In this document: piece after piece, positions 48,524 through 57,103 of the stretch
Position numbering within the stretch: position 1 is the stretch's first letter
How the letters are laid out: the number at the start of each line of letters is the position of its first letter
From: Propioniciclava coleopterorum
Lineage (GTDB): Bacteria > Actinomycetota > Actinomycetes > Propionibacteriales > Propionibacteriaceae
NCBI RefSeq assembly: GCF_011393335.1
Contig: NZ_CP049865.1
Span: forward strand, 3,056,722 to 3,120,721
Direction of reading: 5' to 3'
DNA length: 64,000 nucleotides
Translations under genes and position numbers: made by a program
Notes under the pieces: model-generated
Told to the model about the DNA's origin: nothing
The model's input: the letters and a program-made list of their open reading frames with translations, nothing else
Database searches by the model: none

Positions 48524-48621
48524 CAGGAGCGGGTGGTCCACCAGGAGCGGGTGGTCCACTCAGGAGCGGGCGGTCCCACCACAGGAGCGGGTGGTCCCAC
48601 TCAGGAGCGCGCGGCTCCACC
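48524..48621 (+). repeat. Five-copy CAGGAGCGGGTGGTCC repeat
   Basis: Copies of CAGGAGCGGGTGGTCCCAC start at 48524, 48542, 48561, 48582 and 48602 (spacing 18-21 bp), the last one degenerate. They lie in the 428-bp gap between the ThiF-like and DUF5679 genes, shortly before the ThiF-like start on its strand. The rest of the gap shows nothing recognisable apart from the terminator at 48778. Confidence 0.8.
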
Positions 48622-48777
48622 CATGGCCGGCGGCAGCGTGCTTGGTCTGCCGTGGATGCGATGCGGATGACCAACCTGCGCGGACGCCACAACAGCCGCC
48701 GCAGTCCCCCGTGACACGGAGCAGGCCGCGCGCGTCCTCTGCCGTGAGGTGCCGCGCCTGCGCCCGGACACGCAGCA

Positions 48778-48804
48778 GGGGCACCGAGTTCGACTCGGTG
48801 CCCC
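48778..48804 (-). terminator. Terminator hairpin after the DUF5679 gene
   Basis: A perfect 12-bp stem GGGGCACCGAGT-TCG-ACTCGGTGCCCC lies 19 bp past the DUF5679 stop. There is no T-run; the strength of the stem supports termination. Confidence 0.7.
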
Positions 48805-48823
48805 TGGGGATGCGCTGCGGCGC

Positions 48824-48985
48824 TCAGGCCTTCGGCAGGAAGCGGGTCAGGTTGGTGCCGCACACGGGGCACTTGGCCTTCGCGATACGCGTGCCCTTCT
48901 CGTTCACGGTCACGTTGCCTTCGGCTTCGCGGTGGTCCTTGCACTTCACGCAGTAGAACTTGCCGCTGTAGGTGTCGTTCGCCAC
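48824..48985 (-). CDS. Small zinc-ribbon protein, DUF5679 family
   Basis: A 53-residue protein translated from GTG 48985 with AGGAGG 6 nt upstream. It has two CxxC pairs (FYCVKCKDHREAE and AKCPVCGTNLTRFLPKA), forming one zinc ribbon. Actinobacterial DUF5679 proteins of this length occur between uvrD2 and the YgjP-like gene. The function is unknown; such ribbons often bind RNA or ribosomal components. A perfect hairpin terminator follows the gene. Confidence 0.85.
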   Translation of the reverse strand: MANDTYSGKFYCVKCKDHREAEGNVTVNEKGTRIAKAKCPVCGTNLTRFLPKA

Positions 48986-49044
48986 AGGTTTCCTCCTGGC
49001 TGAATGGGTACCCCGGCGGCGGCCGCCGGAGCGCTGACCGATTC

Positions 49045-49050
49045 AGCATA
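49045..49050 (-). promoter_or_regulatory. Putative -10 of the DUF5679 gene
   Basis: TATGCT on the minus strand lies about 60 nt before the GTG, giving a leader of about 50 nt with a good ribosome-binding site. The divergent spacer (48986-49239) contains no other gene. Confidence 0.4.
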
Positions 49051-49226
49051 GGGCACCGCGGCGCTACGCCGAATAAGCGCGCGAGAAGGCCCCCGGGTGT
49101 GTCGCACGCCACGCCTTCCCCTGCGGGCGTCCCTCACATCCGGGGGCCGTGATCACAACGTAGCGTGCCCGACCCGCCGGGTCAAAACCCCGGTCCAGGA
49201 TCGCTGGACGCCGCCGACGCGAGCCC

Positions 49227-49232
49227 TAGGCT
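49227..49232 (+). promoter_or_regulatory. Putative -10 of leaderless YgjP-like gene
   Basis: TAGGCT with a 7-nt gap before ATG 49240. Confidence 0.45.
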
Positions 49233-49239
49233 GTCGCCC

Positions 49240-49764
49240 ATGCCAGCCGAGGACTACGAGGTGCGCCCGTCCCGACGCCGGACCCGGACGATGACCGCGT
49301 TCCGCGAGGAGGGGCGGCTCGTCGTGGTGGTGCCCGAGCACATGACGGCCCGGCAGCGCCGCGACCTGATCCCCGGCCTGGTCGAGCGCTACCTCAGCAA
49401 GGAGGCCCGGCAGCGGCCGCCGCGGGCGGACCAGGAGATCACCCAGCGGGCGGTCGAGCTGTACCAGGCCTACATCGCGGGGCACACCGACCAGCCGGAG
49501 CCGACCATCGGGGCGCGCTGGGTGTCCAACATGGCCTCCCGCTGGGCGTCCTGCACGCCGACGTCGGGGGAGATCCGGGTCAGCGACCGGCTGCAGGCGA
49601 TGCCGTCGTGGGTGCTCGACTACGTGCTGCTGCACGAGGTGGCGCACCTGGTCGAGCGCGAGCACAACGACCGGTTCTGGCAGCTCGTGCACGCCCACGC
49701 GGAGTCCCAGCGGGCGCGCGGCTTCCTCGAGGGCGTCGACTACGTCCGACGCCACCAGCCCTGA
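49240..49764 (+). CDS. YgjP-like (DUF45) metallopeptidase domain protein
   Basis: A 174-residue protein of the YgjP/SprT-like zinc peptidase group. The metal site is LLHEVAHLVEREHNDRFW, with HExxH and a further His seven residues after the second ligand. GARWVSNMASRWASCTPTSGEIRVS is the typical conserved segment before it. Predicted cytosolic. The substrate is unknown; the same gene neighbours uvrD2 in mycobacteria. Confidence 0.87.
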   Translation: MPAEDYEVRPSRRRTRTMTAFREEGRLVVVVPEHMTARQRRDLIPGLVERYLSKEARQRPPRADQEITQRAVELYQAYIAGHTDQPEPTIGARWVSNMASRWASCTPTSGEIRVSDRLQAMPSWVLDYVLLHEVAHLVEREHNDRFWQLVHAHAESQRARGFLEGVDYVRRHQP

Positions 49765-49766
49765 CG

Positions 49767-49786
49767 GCCCTCCTCGCGACGAGGGC
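49767..49786. terminator. Hairpin between convergent YgjP-like and DUF2342 genes
   Basis: GCCCTC-N8-GAGGGC lies in the 27-bp gap between two convergent stops. The stem is short (6 bp). Confidence 0.45.
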
Positions 49787-49791
49787 GGGGC

Positions 49792-51129
49792 TCAGCCCTC
49801 GGCGGAGCCGCCTCCCTTGCCGCGCTCCTCGTCGAGGAGCTGGGCGAGCATGGCGTCCAGATCGTCGGGCGGCGCCGCGACGTGGCCGCTCTCGGCGAAG
49901 CCCAGCGGGTCGTCCAGGTCGGCGCCGGTCGGCACCATGTCGGGGTGCGACCACACCTCGTCGCGGCCGGCCACGCCCCGCTGGGTGCGCACCGCGGCCC
50001 ACAGGTTCGCGGCGTCGCGGATGCGACGCGGCCGCAGTTCGAGGTTGAGCAGAGTCTTGAGCGCCGCGTCCGAGGTGGACGCCGAGGCCCGACGGCGCCG
50101 GACGATCTCCAGCAGGGCGGCGCCCCGCGGGAGGAAGGCGGCGCTCGCCTGCGTCACGACGTCGTCGACCCAGCCCTCCACCAGGGCGACGAGGGTCTCG
50201 AGCCGGCCGAGGATCTCGGCCTGCTCCGGCGTGACGACCGGCTGGAACAGCTTGCCCGCGAGTTGGTTGCCGAACTCCTCGATCCGCTCGGCGGTCAGGC
50301 CGCCCTGCATCTGGGCCTCGATGGCCTCCTCGAAGGCCGCCTGGTCGAGCTTGAGGTCGCGCGCGTAGTGCTCGATGAGGGCCAGCATCTGCGGGCCGAG
50401 CCACGACACCTGCGCGAACAGCCGCTGGCGCGCCGTCTCCCGCAGCGCCAGGTAGAGCCGGACGTCGGCCAGCGGGATGTCGAGGCCGTCGGCGAACGCG
50501 TTCACGTTGGTGGGCAGCAGCGCGACGACGGGTCGCTGGGTGAGCGGGAAGCCGAGGTCGGAGGTGCTGAGCACGTCGGTCGAGAGCCGCCCGATGCCCT
50601 GGCCGACGTGGGCGGCCAGCATGCCCGCGGCGGCGGTGCGCATCATCGGCTCCATCATGGCGGCCATGCTCGCCAGTTCGGGGTCGGGGCGCTCCATCAG
50701 GCCGCCGACGGCGCCCGCGAGCGACGAGGACACCGACCCGGCGAGTTGCTGCCAGGTGGCGATGGTCTGCTCGACCCACTCGGCGCGGCTCCACGCGCTG
50801 GCCGCGGTGTCGATGCGTCCCATCGTCAGGTGGTCGTCGAGCCACAGATCGGCCAGCCCCACCGCGTCCCGGATGGTCGCGGCCTGGGTCGCCGAGGGGG
50901 ACGGGTCGGGGCCGGACGCGGCGGTCACCTTGCGGGCCACATCCTTGACCAGCGTCCAGTTGAGACCGTCGCCGTCGCCGGCGGCGTCCATCTGGGCGCT
51001 GAACTGCTGGAACGCCTGCTGCAGCGGCCCCATCAGCTGATTGAGGTCGAAGGTCCCGTCGGGCCCGGGCTGGATGCCGAACTGCCGAAGGAACTCCTCC
51101 ATCGGGTTCGGATCGTCTCCGGTTGCCAT
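49792..51129 (-). CDS. Zinc-dependent metalloprotease-like protein, DUF2342 family
   Basis: A 445-residue protein of the actinobacterial DUF2342 family, whose members adopt a zincin-like fold. The segment LETLVALVEGWVDDVVTQA corresponds to the family's metal-site helix, where many members have EGW(V)DHV. Here the second residue of interest is Asp-Asp rather than Asp-His, so metal binding is uncertain. It begins MATGDDPNPMEEFLRQFGIQ and has GGGAG about 9 nt before the ATG. No signal peptide. It is divergent from the Lon/PDZ gene. Confidence 0.85.
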   Translation of the reverse strand: MATGDDPNPMEEFLRQFGIQPGPDGTFDLNQLMGPLQQAFQQFSAQMDAAGDGDGLNWTLVKDVARKVTAASGPDPSPSATQAATIRDAVGLADLWLDDHLTMGRIDTAASAWSRAEWVEQTIATWQQLAGSVSSSLAGAVGGLMERPDPELASMAAMMEPMMRTAAAGMLAAHVGQGIGRLSTDVLSTSDLGFPLTQRPVVALLPTNVNAFADGLDIPLADVRLYLALRETARQRLFAQVSWLGPQMLALIEHYARDLKLDQAAFEEAIEAQMQGGLTAERIEEFGNQLAGKLFQPVVTPEQAEILGRLETLVALVEGWVDDVVTQASAAFLPRGAALLEIVRRRRASASTSDAALKTLLNLELRPRRIRDAANLWAAVRTQRGVAGRDEVWSHPDMVPTGADLDDPLGFAESGHVAAPPDDLDAMLAQLLDEERGKGGGSAEG

Positions 51130-51209
51130 GGTCGTAACTCCCTTCGCTGGTGCCTCCATTGTGCGGCATCGTGCAAGCGCGCGCGTCGGGCGGGCCCACC
51201 GCGCCACGG

Positions 51210-51215
51210 TAGGAT
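51210..51215 (+). promoter_or_regulatory. Putative -10 of leaderless Lon/PDZ gene
   Basis: TAGGAT followed by 6 nt and GTG 51222. It is identical to the -10 before the trpS leader. Confidence 0.5.
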
Positions 51216-51221
51216 CGGCGC

Positions 51222-52283
51222 GTGACGAGGCAGACGTGGACGGCAGCCGTGTCCGCGTTGATCTTCGTCATCGCGGCCGCGATCGTCGCCATGACCCCGG
51301 TGCCCTTCGTGACCTACTCCCCGGGCGCCACGCACGACCTGTTCGCCCGGGGCGACCGCGCTCCGATCGAGGTCGCGGGCGCCCCCAGCTTCCCGGCCAC
51401 CGGCAGCCTGCTCGTCGCGACCACGACGGTCACGCGCCCCGACACCCCCGTCTCGCTGCCAGAAGTCCTGTACGCCCACGTCGCGCCCGACCGCGAGGTG
51501 TTCCCGCGGGACGCGGTGTACGCGGCGGGGTCGACCAGCGCCGAGATCCGCAACCGCGAGGTGCAGCAGTTGGCCACGTCTCAGTCGGACGCCGCCGCCG
51601 CGGCCCTGCGCTCGGCCGGCTTCGTGGTGCGGCAGGTGCCGATGGTCCAGTCGGTCGCCCAGACCGGTCCCGCCGTGGACAAGCTGTTCCCCGGCGACTT
51701 CGTCACGGCCGTCGACGGCGTGCCGACGCCCACGGTCGCCGCGGTGCGCGCCGAGATCGAGAAGCGCAGCATCGGTGAATCGGTGACGTTCACCGTGCAG
51801 CGCGACATGCCCGACGGCCGCCGCGAGACCCTGGCCGTCCCGGTCGACACCACCGCGTCCAAGACGCAGGCGAACCTGCCCGTGTGGGGCGGGAACATGG
51901 TGATGGGCTACGCCCACGACCCGCGGATCACCTTCACCCTCGACCCGACCCTGGGCGGACCGACCAACGGCCTCATCCTCGCCCTCGGCGTGTTCGACCG
52001 GGTCACGTCCGACAACGTGGTCGGCGGCCGGATCGTCTCGGGCACCGGCATCATCGACGGCGCAGGCAACGTCTCGCCGGTCGGCGGCGTGCGGGAGAAG
52101 CTCGTGGGGGCCGAACGTGCCCGCGCCGAGGTCTTCTTCGTGCCGTCGGGCAACTGCGGGGACCTGGTCGGGGTCACCTCCAGCGCCCGCATCGTCAGCG
52201 TCTCGACCCTCGATGACGCCATCAGCGCCCTGGACGCGTTGGCCGACCCGGCCACCCAGGCACTCGTGAAGGGATGTTCATGA
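51222..52283 (+). CDS. Membrane-anchored PDZ/Lon-like protease with altered active site
   Basis: A 353-residue YlbL/Rv3194c-type protein: one N-terminal helix (AAVSALIFVIAAAIVAM), an extracytoplasmic PDZ domain (about 130-215) and a Lon-type C-terminal domain. The catalytic dyad of the family is Ser in GGPSAG and Lys in GGxxxK. The Lys is present (Lys293, GGVREKLVG), but the Ser position reads GGPTNG, so residue 248 is Thr and the following Ala is Asn. The protein may be a Thr-type or inactive protease. GTG 51222 is leaderless by spacing. The next gene overlaps its stop by 4 bp (ATGA). Confidence 0.88.
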   Translation: MTRQTWTAAVSALIFVIAAAIVAMTPVPFVTYSPGATHDLFARGDRAPIEVAGAPSFPATGSLLVATTTVTRPDTPVSLPEVLYAHVAPDREVFPRDAVYAAGSTSAEIRNREVQQLATSQSDAAAAALRSAGFVVRQVPMVQSVAQTGPAVDKLFPGDFVTAVDGVPTPTVAAVRAEIEKRSIGESVTFTVQRDMPDGRRETLAVPVDTTASKTQANLPVWGGNMVMGYAHDPRITFTLDPTLGGPTNGLILALGVFDRVTSDNVVGGRIVSGTGIIDGAGNVSPVGGVREKLVGAERARAEVFFVPSGNCGDLVGVTSSARIVSVSTLDDAISALDALADPATQALVKGCS

Positions 52284-52795
52284 CCGACGACGCGCTCGCC
52301 GCGGCCCTGATGGAGATCGAACGCCACGTGGCGCACGGCGGCTGGGACCAACCCGCCCGCCTGTTCGCGCTGGTGCCGACCGCCGAGCTGATCGCCGCCG
52401 AGCCGAGCCTGGCCGCGCAGCTGGAGCGTCCCGACGGCGTGGCGCAGGACGCCCTGAGCTCGATCGAGCAGGAGGGGTTCAACGCGGGCACCGACGTGCT
52501 CGACGCGCTGGCCGGCATCGCCTGGCCGGCGGCGGTGTTCGGCTGCGCCGTCGTGCTGGAGCGGCTGTTCGTGCCCCCGCACGTCGAGGAGCAGATCCCC
52601 GACGACGAGGCGGAGGCCGAGACCTTCGTCGCGCACCACCCCGAGCGGCAGGACGTCCGCGTCGTGGTCGGCGTCACGCGGGCCGGCGGCCAGTTCGGCG
52701 TCGCCCGGCTGAAGACGCGCCCCGAAGAGCTCCTGGCCGCCGAGGACCTGGTCCCCGGGCTGGCTCAGGTGCTGTCACGTACGCTGGCCGAATAA
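52280..52795 (+). CDS. PPA1309 family protein
   Basis: A 171-residue protein of the conserved actinobacterial PPA1309 family, function unknown. It starts MTDDALAAALMEIERHVAHGGWDQP; ATG 52280 overlaps the previous stop and has GAAGGG 6 nt upstream. An alternative ATG at 52274 adds two residues. The acidic central part (EEQIPDDEAEAETFVAHHPERQDVR) and the C-terminal VGVTRAGGQFGVARLKTRPEELL are typical. The tight PDZ-PPA1309-UPF0182 order is conserved, which suggests a membrane-linked role. Confidence 0.85.
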   Translation: MTDDALAAALMEIERHVAHGGWDQPARLFALVPTAELIAAEPSLAAQLERPDGVAQDALSSIEQEGFNAGTDVLDALAGIAWPAAVFGCAVVLERLFVPPHVEEQIPDDEAEAETFVAHHPERQDVRVVVGVTRAGGQFGVARLKTRPEELLAAEDLVPGLAQVLSRTLAE

Positions 52796-52819
52796 CGACT
52801 TCACAAGGAGCCCCTGGAC

Positions 52820-55690
52820 GTGCCCGCCACCGCTGCCCCACGCCGTAGTCCGCTGTTGATGACGGCGGTGATCCTCGCCGTCGCCATCGGGTTGTTCCTG
52901 GTGTTCGCCGCCGTCTGGACCGAGAAACTCTGGTTCGACTTCACGGGCTTCACCGGCGTCTTCACCACCCAACTGGTGACCCACATCGCGCTGTTCGTCG
53001 TGGCGGCCCTGGTGGTGGGTGGCCTCATCGGCGGCAACATGGCGGCCGCGATCCGGCTCCGCCCGAAGACCCGGACGCGCGGGGTGTCGGCGGTGCTCGA
53101 CCGCTACCGCGACCTGCTGGAGTCCAACCGCGTCCCCGCCGTCCTGATCCCCGCGGCGGTGTTCGGCGCCATGGCGGGCATGTCGATGTCGACCCAGGTG
53201 ATGCCGGTGCTCGCCTGGCTGAACCGGCAGCCGTCCGGCGTCGTCGACCCCTACTTCGGCCTCGACACGACCTTCTACATGCTCGACTACCCGGTGATCC
53301 GGCTGGCGCTCTCGCTGCTGATGAGCGGCCTGGTGTTCGGGCTGATCGCCGCCGCCGCGGTCCACTTCGCGGTGGGCAACATCGGTTTCGGCCGCGAGCG
53401 CCGGGCCACGGGCAACGCGCGCGGCGCGCTGGTGCATCTGTCCCTGATGGGTGCGCTCATCCTCGTGGTGTTCGGCCTGCAGAGCCTCGTCGACCGCTAC
53501 GGGCTGCTGCTGGAGCAGGGATCGCTGTTCACCGGCCTGCAGTACACCGACGGCCAGGCGCGCATGACCGCCCAGCTCGTGCTTGCGGTGATTTCGTTCA
53601 TCGTCGCCGCGCTGTTCGTCGCCAACGCGTTCCTCAACAAGACGATCGTGCCCGCGGCCGGCGTCGTGCTCATGCTGGTCACCAGCCTCATCCTCGGGAT
53701 GATCTACCCGATGGTCGTGCAGACGTTCCAGGTCAAGCCCAACGAGCCCGACCGCGAGCACGACTACATCCAGGCGCACCTGGCGGCGACCAAGGATGCC
53801 TACGGGATCGCGGGCACCCAGATCGAGGACTACGCGGCCGTCACGCACGTCGCGCCCGGCCAGCTCAAGGAGGACGCCGCGGCGCTGCCCGGCATCCGCC
53901 TGATGGACCCCCAGGTCGTCGGCCCGGCGTTCGAGCAGCTGCAGCAGGTCCGCGGTTACTACTCCTTCCCCGAGATCCTCGACATCGACCGCTACACCAT
54001 CGACGGTCAGGAGACCGACGTCGTGGTGGCCGCGCGCGAGCTCAGCGAGGAGGGCATCCCCGACCGCAACTGGAACAACCTCCACACCGTCTACACCCAC
54101 GGCCACGGCTTCGTGTCGGCCTACGGCAACCGGCGCCAGGGCAACGGTGAGCCGGTCTGGGTCACCCGCGACATCCCGCCGGTGGGGGAGATCGAGGAGA
54201 GCCAGTCGCGGATCTACTTCGGCGAGAAGTCGAACAACTTCGCGATCGTGGGGCGCGCCGAGGGCCAGGCGCCCATCGAGCTCGACACCCCCGGCGGCGC
54301 GCAGGGCGGCGGCGAGCAGTACAACGAGTACGACGGCGCCGGCGGCGTCCCGATGGGCAACCTGTGGGGCCGGCTGCTGTTCAGCACCCGGTTCGCCGAC
54401 CTGAACATCCTGCTGTCCGACCGCGTCAACAGCGAGTCCAAGATCCTGTACGACCGGACGCCCAAGCAGCGTGTGGAGAAGGTCGCGCCGTGGCTGACCG
54501 TCGACCAGAACCTGTACCCGGCCATCGTGGACGGTCGACTGGTCTGGATCGTGGACGGCTACACCACGTCCAGCACGTACCCCAACAGCCAGCGCGTGCA
54601 GCTGAGCCAGGCGACCTCCGACACCCAGAGCTCGGTGCTCGGCGGCCAGATCGACCAGCCGATCAACTACATCCGCAACTCGGTCAAGGCCGTCGTGGAC
54701 GCCTACGACGGGACGGTCAAGCTGTACGCCTGGGACGAGGCCGACCCGCTGCTGCGCACGTTCTCGGCGGCGTTCCCCGGCACCGTGACGCCCAAGAACG
54801 AGATCAGCCCCGACCTGCTGGAGCACCTGCGCTACCCCGAGGACCTGTTCAAGGTGCAGCGCGAACTCCTGGGTCGCTACCACGTGTCCGACCCCCGCGT
54901 CTGGTACAACGGCACGGACGTCTGGGAGGTGCCGATCGACCCGGTGCAGGGCAACGACCGCACCAAGGAGCCTAGCTACTACCTGTCGATCAAGTGGCCG
55001 GGCGACGACGCGCCGACCTTCAGCCAGACCGCGGTGTTCGTGCCGCGCAGCCGGCAGAACCTGTCGGCCTACCTCGCGGTGAACGCGGACGCGGCGTCCT
55101 CGGACTACGGCAAGCTCCGGATCCTGCGGATGTCGGACACCCAGCAGATCGACGGCCCCGGCCAGACCCAGAACGCCATCACGCAGAACACCGCCGTGGC
55201 CGCGGAACTGCTGCCCTACCAGCAGAACCGGGGGGCGGCGTCCATCAAGTACGGCAACCTCCTGACGCTGCCGATGGGCAACGGCCTGCTCTACGTCGAG
55301 CCGATCTACACCGAGCGCAGCGGCAACGCGGGCGCCTACCCGGCCCTGACGTTCGTCGTGGTCCGCTTCGGCGAGCACGTCGGCATCGGCAACACGCTGC
55401 AGGAGGCGCTGGACAAGGTGTTCGCCGGCGACGCGGGCGCGGACACCGGCGAGCTCCCCGCCGGGCAGGGCGGCTCATCGCCGCCCACGCCGGGCACGCC
55501 GACGCCTCCGGCCCCCGGGCCGGGCGGGCCGGTCGACGAGGCGGCGGCGGTCGCCGCCATGCAGAAGGCGGAGCAGGCCTTCACCGAGGCCGAGGCCGCC
55601 CTGCGCAACGGCGACCTCGCGGCCTACCAGGCCAAGACCAACGAGGCGAAGGCCGCCCTGGCCGACGCCCTCAAGCAGATGGGCCGGTGA
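52820..55690 (+). CDS. UPF0182 (COG1615) large membrane protein
   Basis: A 956-residue protein with about seven hydrophobic segments in the first 300 residues, followed by a large soluble, probably extracytoplasmic domain (VKPNEPDREHDYIQAHLAATKDAYGI onward). A C-terminal Pro/Gly linker leads into a helical Ala/Glu-rich tail. GTG 52820 with AAGGAG upstream. This family is widespread in actinobacteria and cyanobacteria and has no assigned function. It ends a three-gene unit, and a strong hairpin lies 36 bp downstream. Confidence 0.93.
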   Translation: MPATAAPRRSPLLMTAVILAVAIGLFLVFAAVWTEKLWFDFTGFTGVFTTQLVTHIALFVVAALVVGGLIGGNMAAAIRLRPKTRTRGVSAVLDRYRDLLESNRVPAVLIPAAVFGAMAGMSMSTQVMPVLAWLNRQPSGVVDPYFGLDTTFYMLDYPVIRLALSLLMSGLVFGLIAAAAVHFAVGNIGFGRERRATGNARGALVHLSLMGALILVVFGLQSLVDRYGLLLEQGSLFTGLQYTDGQARMTAQLVLAVISFIVAALFVANAFLNKTIVPAAGVVLMLVTSLILGMIYPMVVQTFQVKPNEPDREHDYIQAHLAATKDAYGIAGTQIEDYAAVTHVAPGQLKEDAAALPGIRLMDPQVVGPAFEQLQQVRGYYSFPEILDIDRYTIDGQETDVVVAARELSEEGIPDRNWNNLHTVYTHGHGFVSAYGNRRQGNGEPVWVTRDIPPVGEIEESQSRIYFGEKSNNFAIVGRAEGQAPIELDTPGGAQGGGEQYNEYDGAGGVPMGNLWGRLLFSTRFADLNILLSDRVNSESKILYDRTPKQRVEKVAPWLTVDQNLYPAIVDGRLVWIVDGYTTSSTYPNSQRVQLSQATSDTQSSVLGGQIDQPINYIRNSVKAVVDAYDGTVKLYAWDEADPLLRTFSAAFPGTVTPKNEISPDLLEHLRYPEDLFKVQRELLGRYHVSDPRVWYNGTDVWEVPIDPVQGNDRTKEPSYYLSIKWPGDDAPTFSQTAVFVPRSRQNLSAYLAVNADAASSDYGKLRILRMSDTQQIDGPGQTQNAITQNTAVAAELLPYQQNRGAASIKYGNLLTLPMGNGLLYVEPIYTERSGNAGAYPALTFVVVRFGEHVGIGNTLQEALDKVFAGDAGADTGELPAGQGGSSPPTPGTPTPPAPGPGGPVDEAAAVAAMQKAEQAFTEAEAALRNGDLAAYQAKTNEAKAALADALKQMGR

Positions 55691-55725
55691 TCGGGGGTCG
55701 CGACGACGACTGACCCGGGGACGCG

Positions 55726-55755
55726 AACGGGGGCCGGTGTGAGCCGGCCCCCGTT
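55726..55755. terminator. Terminator hairpin between UPF0182 and M16 genes
   Basis: A perfect 12-bp stem AACGGGGGCCGG, 6-nt loop, CCGGCCCCCGTT, followed by TCG. It sits between convergent genes and likely serves both. Confidence 0.75.
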
Positions 55756-55762
55756 TCGCGCA

Positions 55763-57103
55763 TCACGGGGCGGGACGGACCTCGGCGTCGTAGCCCGCGC
55801 GGCTCACCTGGTCGACGAGCGCGTCGGCGTCCCCGACGAGCACCAGGGTCGCGGCGTCGGGGTCGAGCAACTCCGCGGCGACGGCCGTGGCGCGCTCGGG
55901 CGTCGCCCGGGCGTACCCCGCGACCTGCTCGGCCACGAAGCTCGCCGGTAGCCCGGCGCCCGCCAGCGAGAGCACGCCCCCGGTGACCCCCGCCGCCGTG
56001 GCGAACCGCAGCGGCGTGGTGCCGGTGAGGTAGTCCCGGGCCCGGGCCACCTCGTCGGGGGTGATGGGCGCGGCGTCCAGCGTCAGCAGTTCGCGGGCCA
56101 GCGCGAGGGCGTCCCCGACGACCTCGGTGCGGAAGGCGCCCTGGGCGTAGCTGAGGCCACCGTGCCGCATCGGTCCGTTGACCAGGCTGATCCCGTAGGT
56201 GAAGCCGCGCTCCTCGCGCAGCACCTTGTTCAGCCGGCTCAGGTAGGCCCCGCCGAGGGCGTTGGTGGCGATCTGGAGGTCGGTCCAGCGCGGATCGGAC
56301 CGGTCGATCGTGGCCCACCCCAACCTGAGGTCGGCCTGGACCGCACCCGGGCGGTCGATGATGATCGCGGCGGGTCGCGCCGACCGCGGCCGCGTGTGCT
56401 CGCCCGTCACCTGGGCCGGGTTGGCCCACGAGCCGAAGGCGGCCTCCACGTCGGCCAGCACCGACGGCGCCACGTCGCCGGCCACGACGATCAGGGCGCC
56501 CCGCGGTCCGGCCGTCCGGGCGTGGTGGGCGCGCGCGTCCGCCCCGGTGAGGGCGCGCACCGACGCCGGGTCGCCCGAGCGCGGACGCGACTCCCGCGAG
56601 GCGGGATCGAGCAGCGCGGCGCGCAGCGCGCGGGCGGCGATGCCGGGGCCGGTCGCGAGCTGCTGGTCCAGTCCGGCGGCGAGCTGGGCGGCGTGGCGCG
56701 CCACGGCCGCATCGGTCAGCGCGGGGGAGATCACCGCCTCGGCGAGCAGCGGGAGCGCCCGGGTCAGGTGCGACACGGGCACGTCGAGGAGCACCTGGGT
56801 GGTCGAGAAGTCGACGCCACCGCCCAGGACCGCCCCCTCGTCCTCGATGGCCTCGGCGAAGGAGCCGCCCGGGTGGTCGGCGGTGCCCTCGATGAGGGCG
56901 GCGGAGGTGACGGTCGCCACCCCCTCGCGCCCGGCGGGCTCCGACGACAGCGGCGCGTCGAGCAGGACGCCGACGGAGGCGACGTACTGGCCGGGCAGCG
57001 GGTAGACGGCGACCTCCGCGCCGTTGGCCAGCGCGGCGCGCTCGGCGGCGGGGAAGGTCCAGGCGGGCGCCGGGGCGATGGCGGGACGGGGGAGCGTGGT
57101 CAC
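55763..57103 (-). CDS. M16 peptidase family protein, non-catalytic partner
   Basis: A 446-residue member of the insulinase/M16 family. The zinc motif HxxEH is absent: the aligned segment is GREGVATVTSAALIEGT. The C-terminal substrate-binding signature is kept (LREERGFTYGISL). In many bacteria M16B proteases are heterodimers of one catalytic and one inactive subunit encoded side by side. The GTG start overlaps the stop of the active-type gene by 4 bp, so the pair is translated together. Confidence 0.9.
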   Translation of the reverse strand: MTTLPRPAIAPAPAWTFPAAERAALANGAEVAVYPLPGQYVASVGVLLDAPLSSEPAGREGVATVTSAALIEGTADHPGGSFAEAIEDEGAVLGGGVDFSTTQVLLDVPVSHLTRALPLLAEAVISPALTDAAVARHAAQLAAGLDQQLATGPGIAARALRAALLDPASRESRPRSGDPASVRALTGADARAHHARTAGPRGALIVVAGDVAPSVLADVEAAFGSWANPAQVTGEHTRPRSARPAAIIIDRPGAVQADLRLGWATIDRSDPRWTDLQIATNALGGAYLSRLNKVLREERGFTYGISLVNGPMRHGGLSYAQGAFRTEVVGDALALARELLTLDAAPITPDEVARARDYLTGTTPLRFATAAGVTGGVLSLAGAGLPASFVAEQVAGYARATPERATAVAAELLDPDAATLVLVGDADALVDQVSRAGYDAEVRPAP

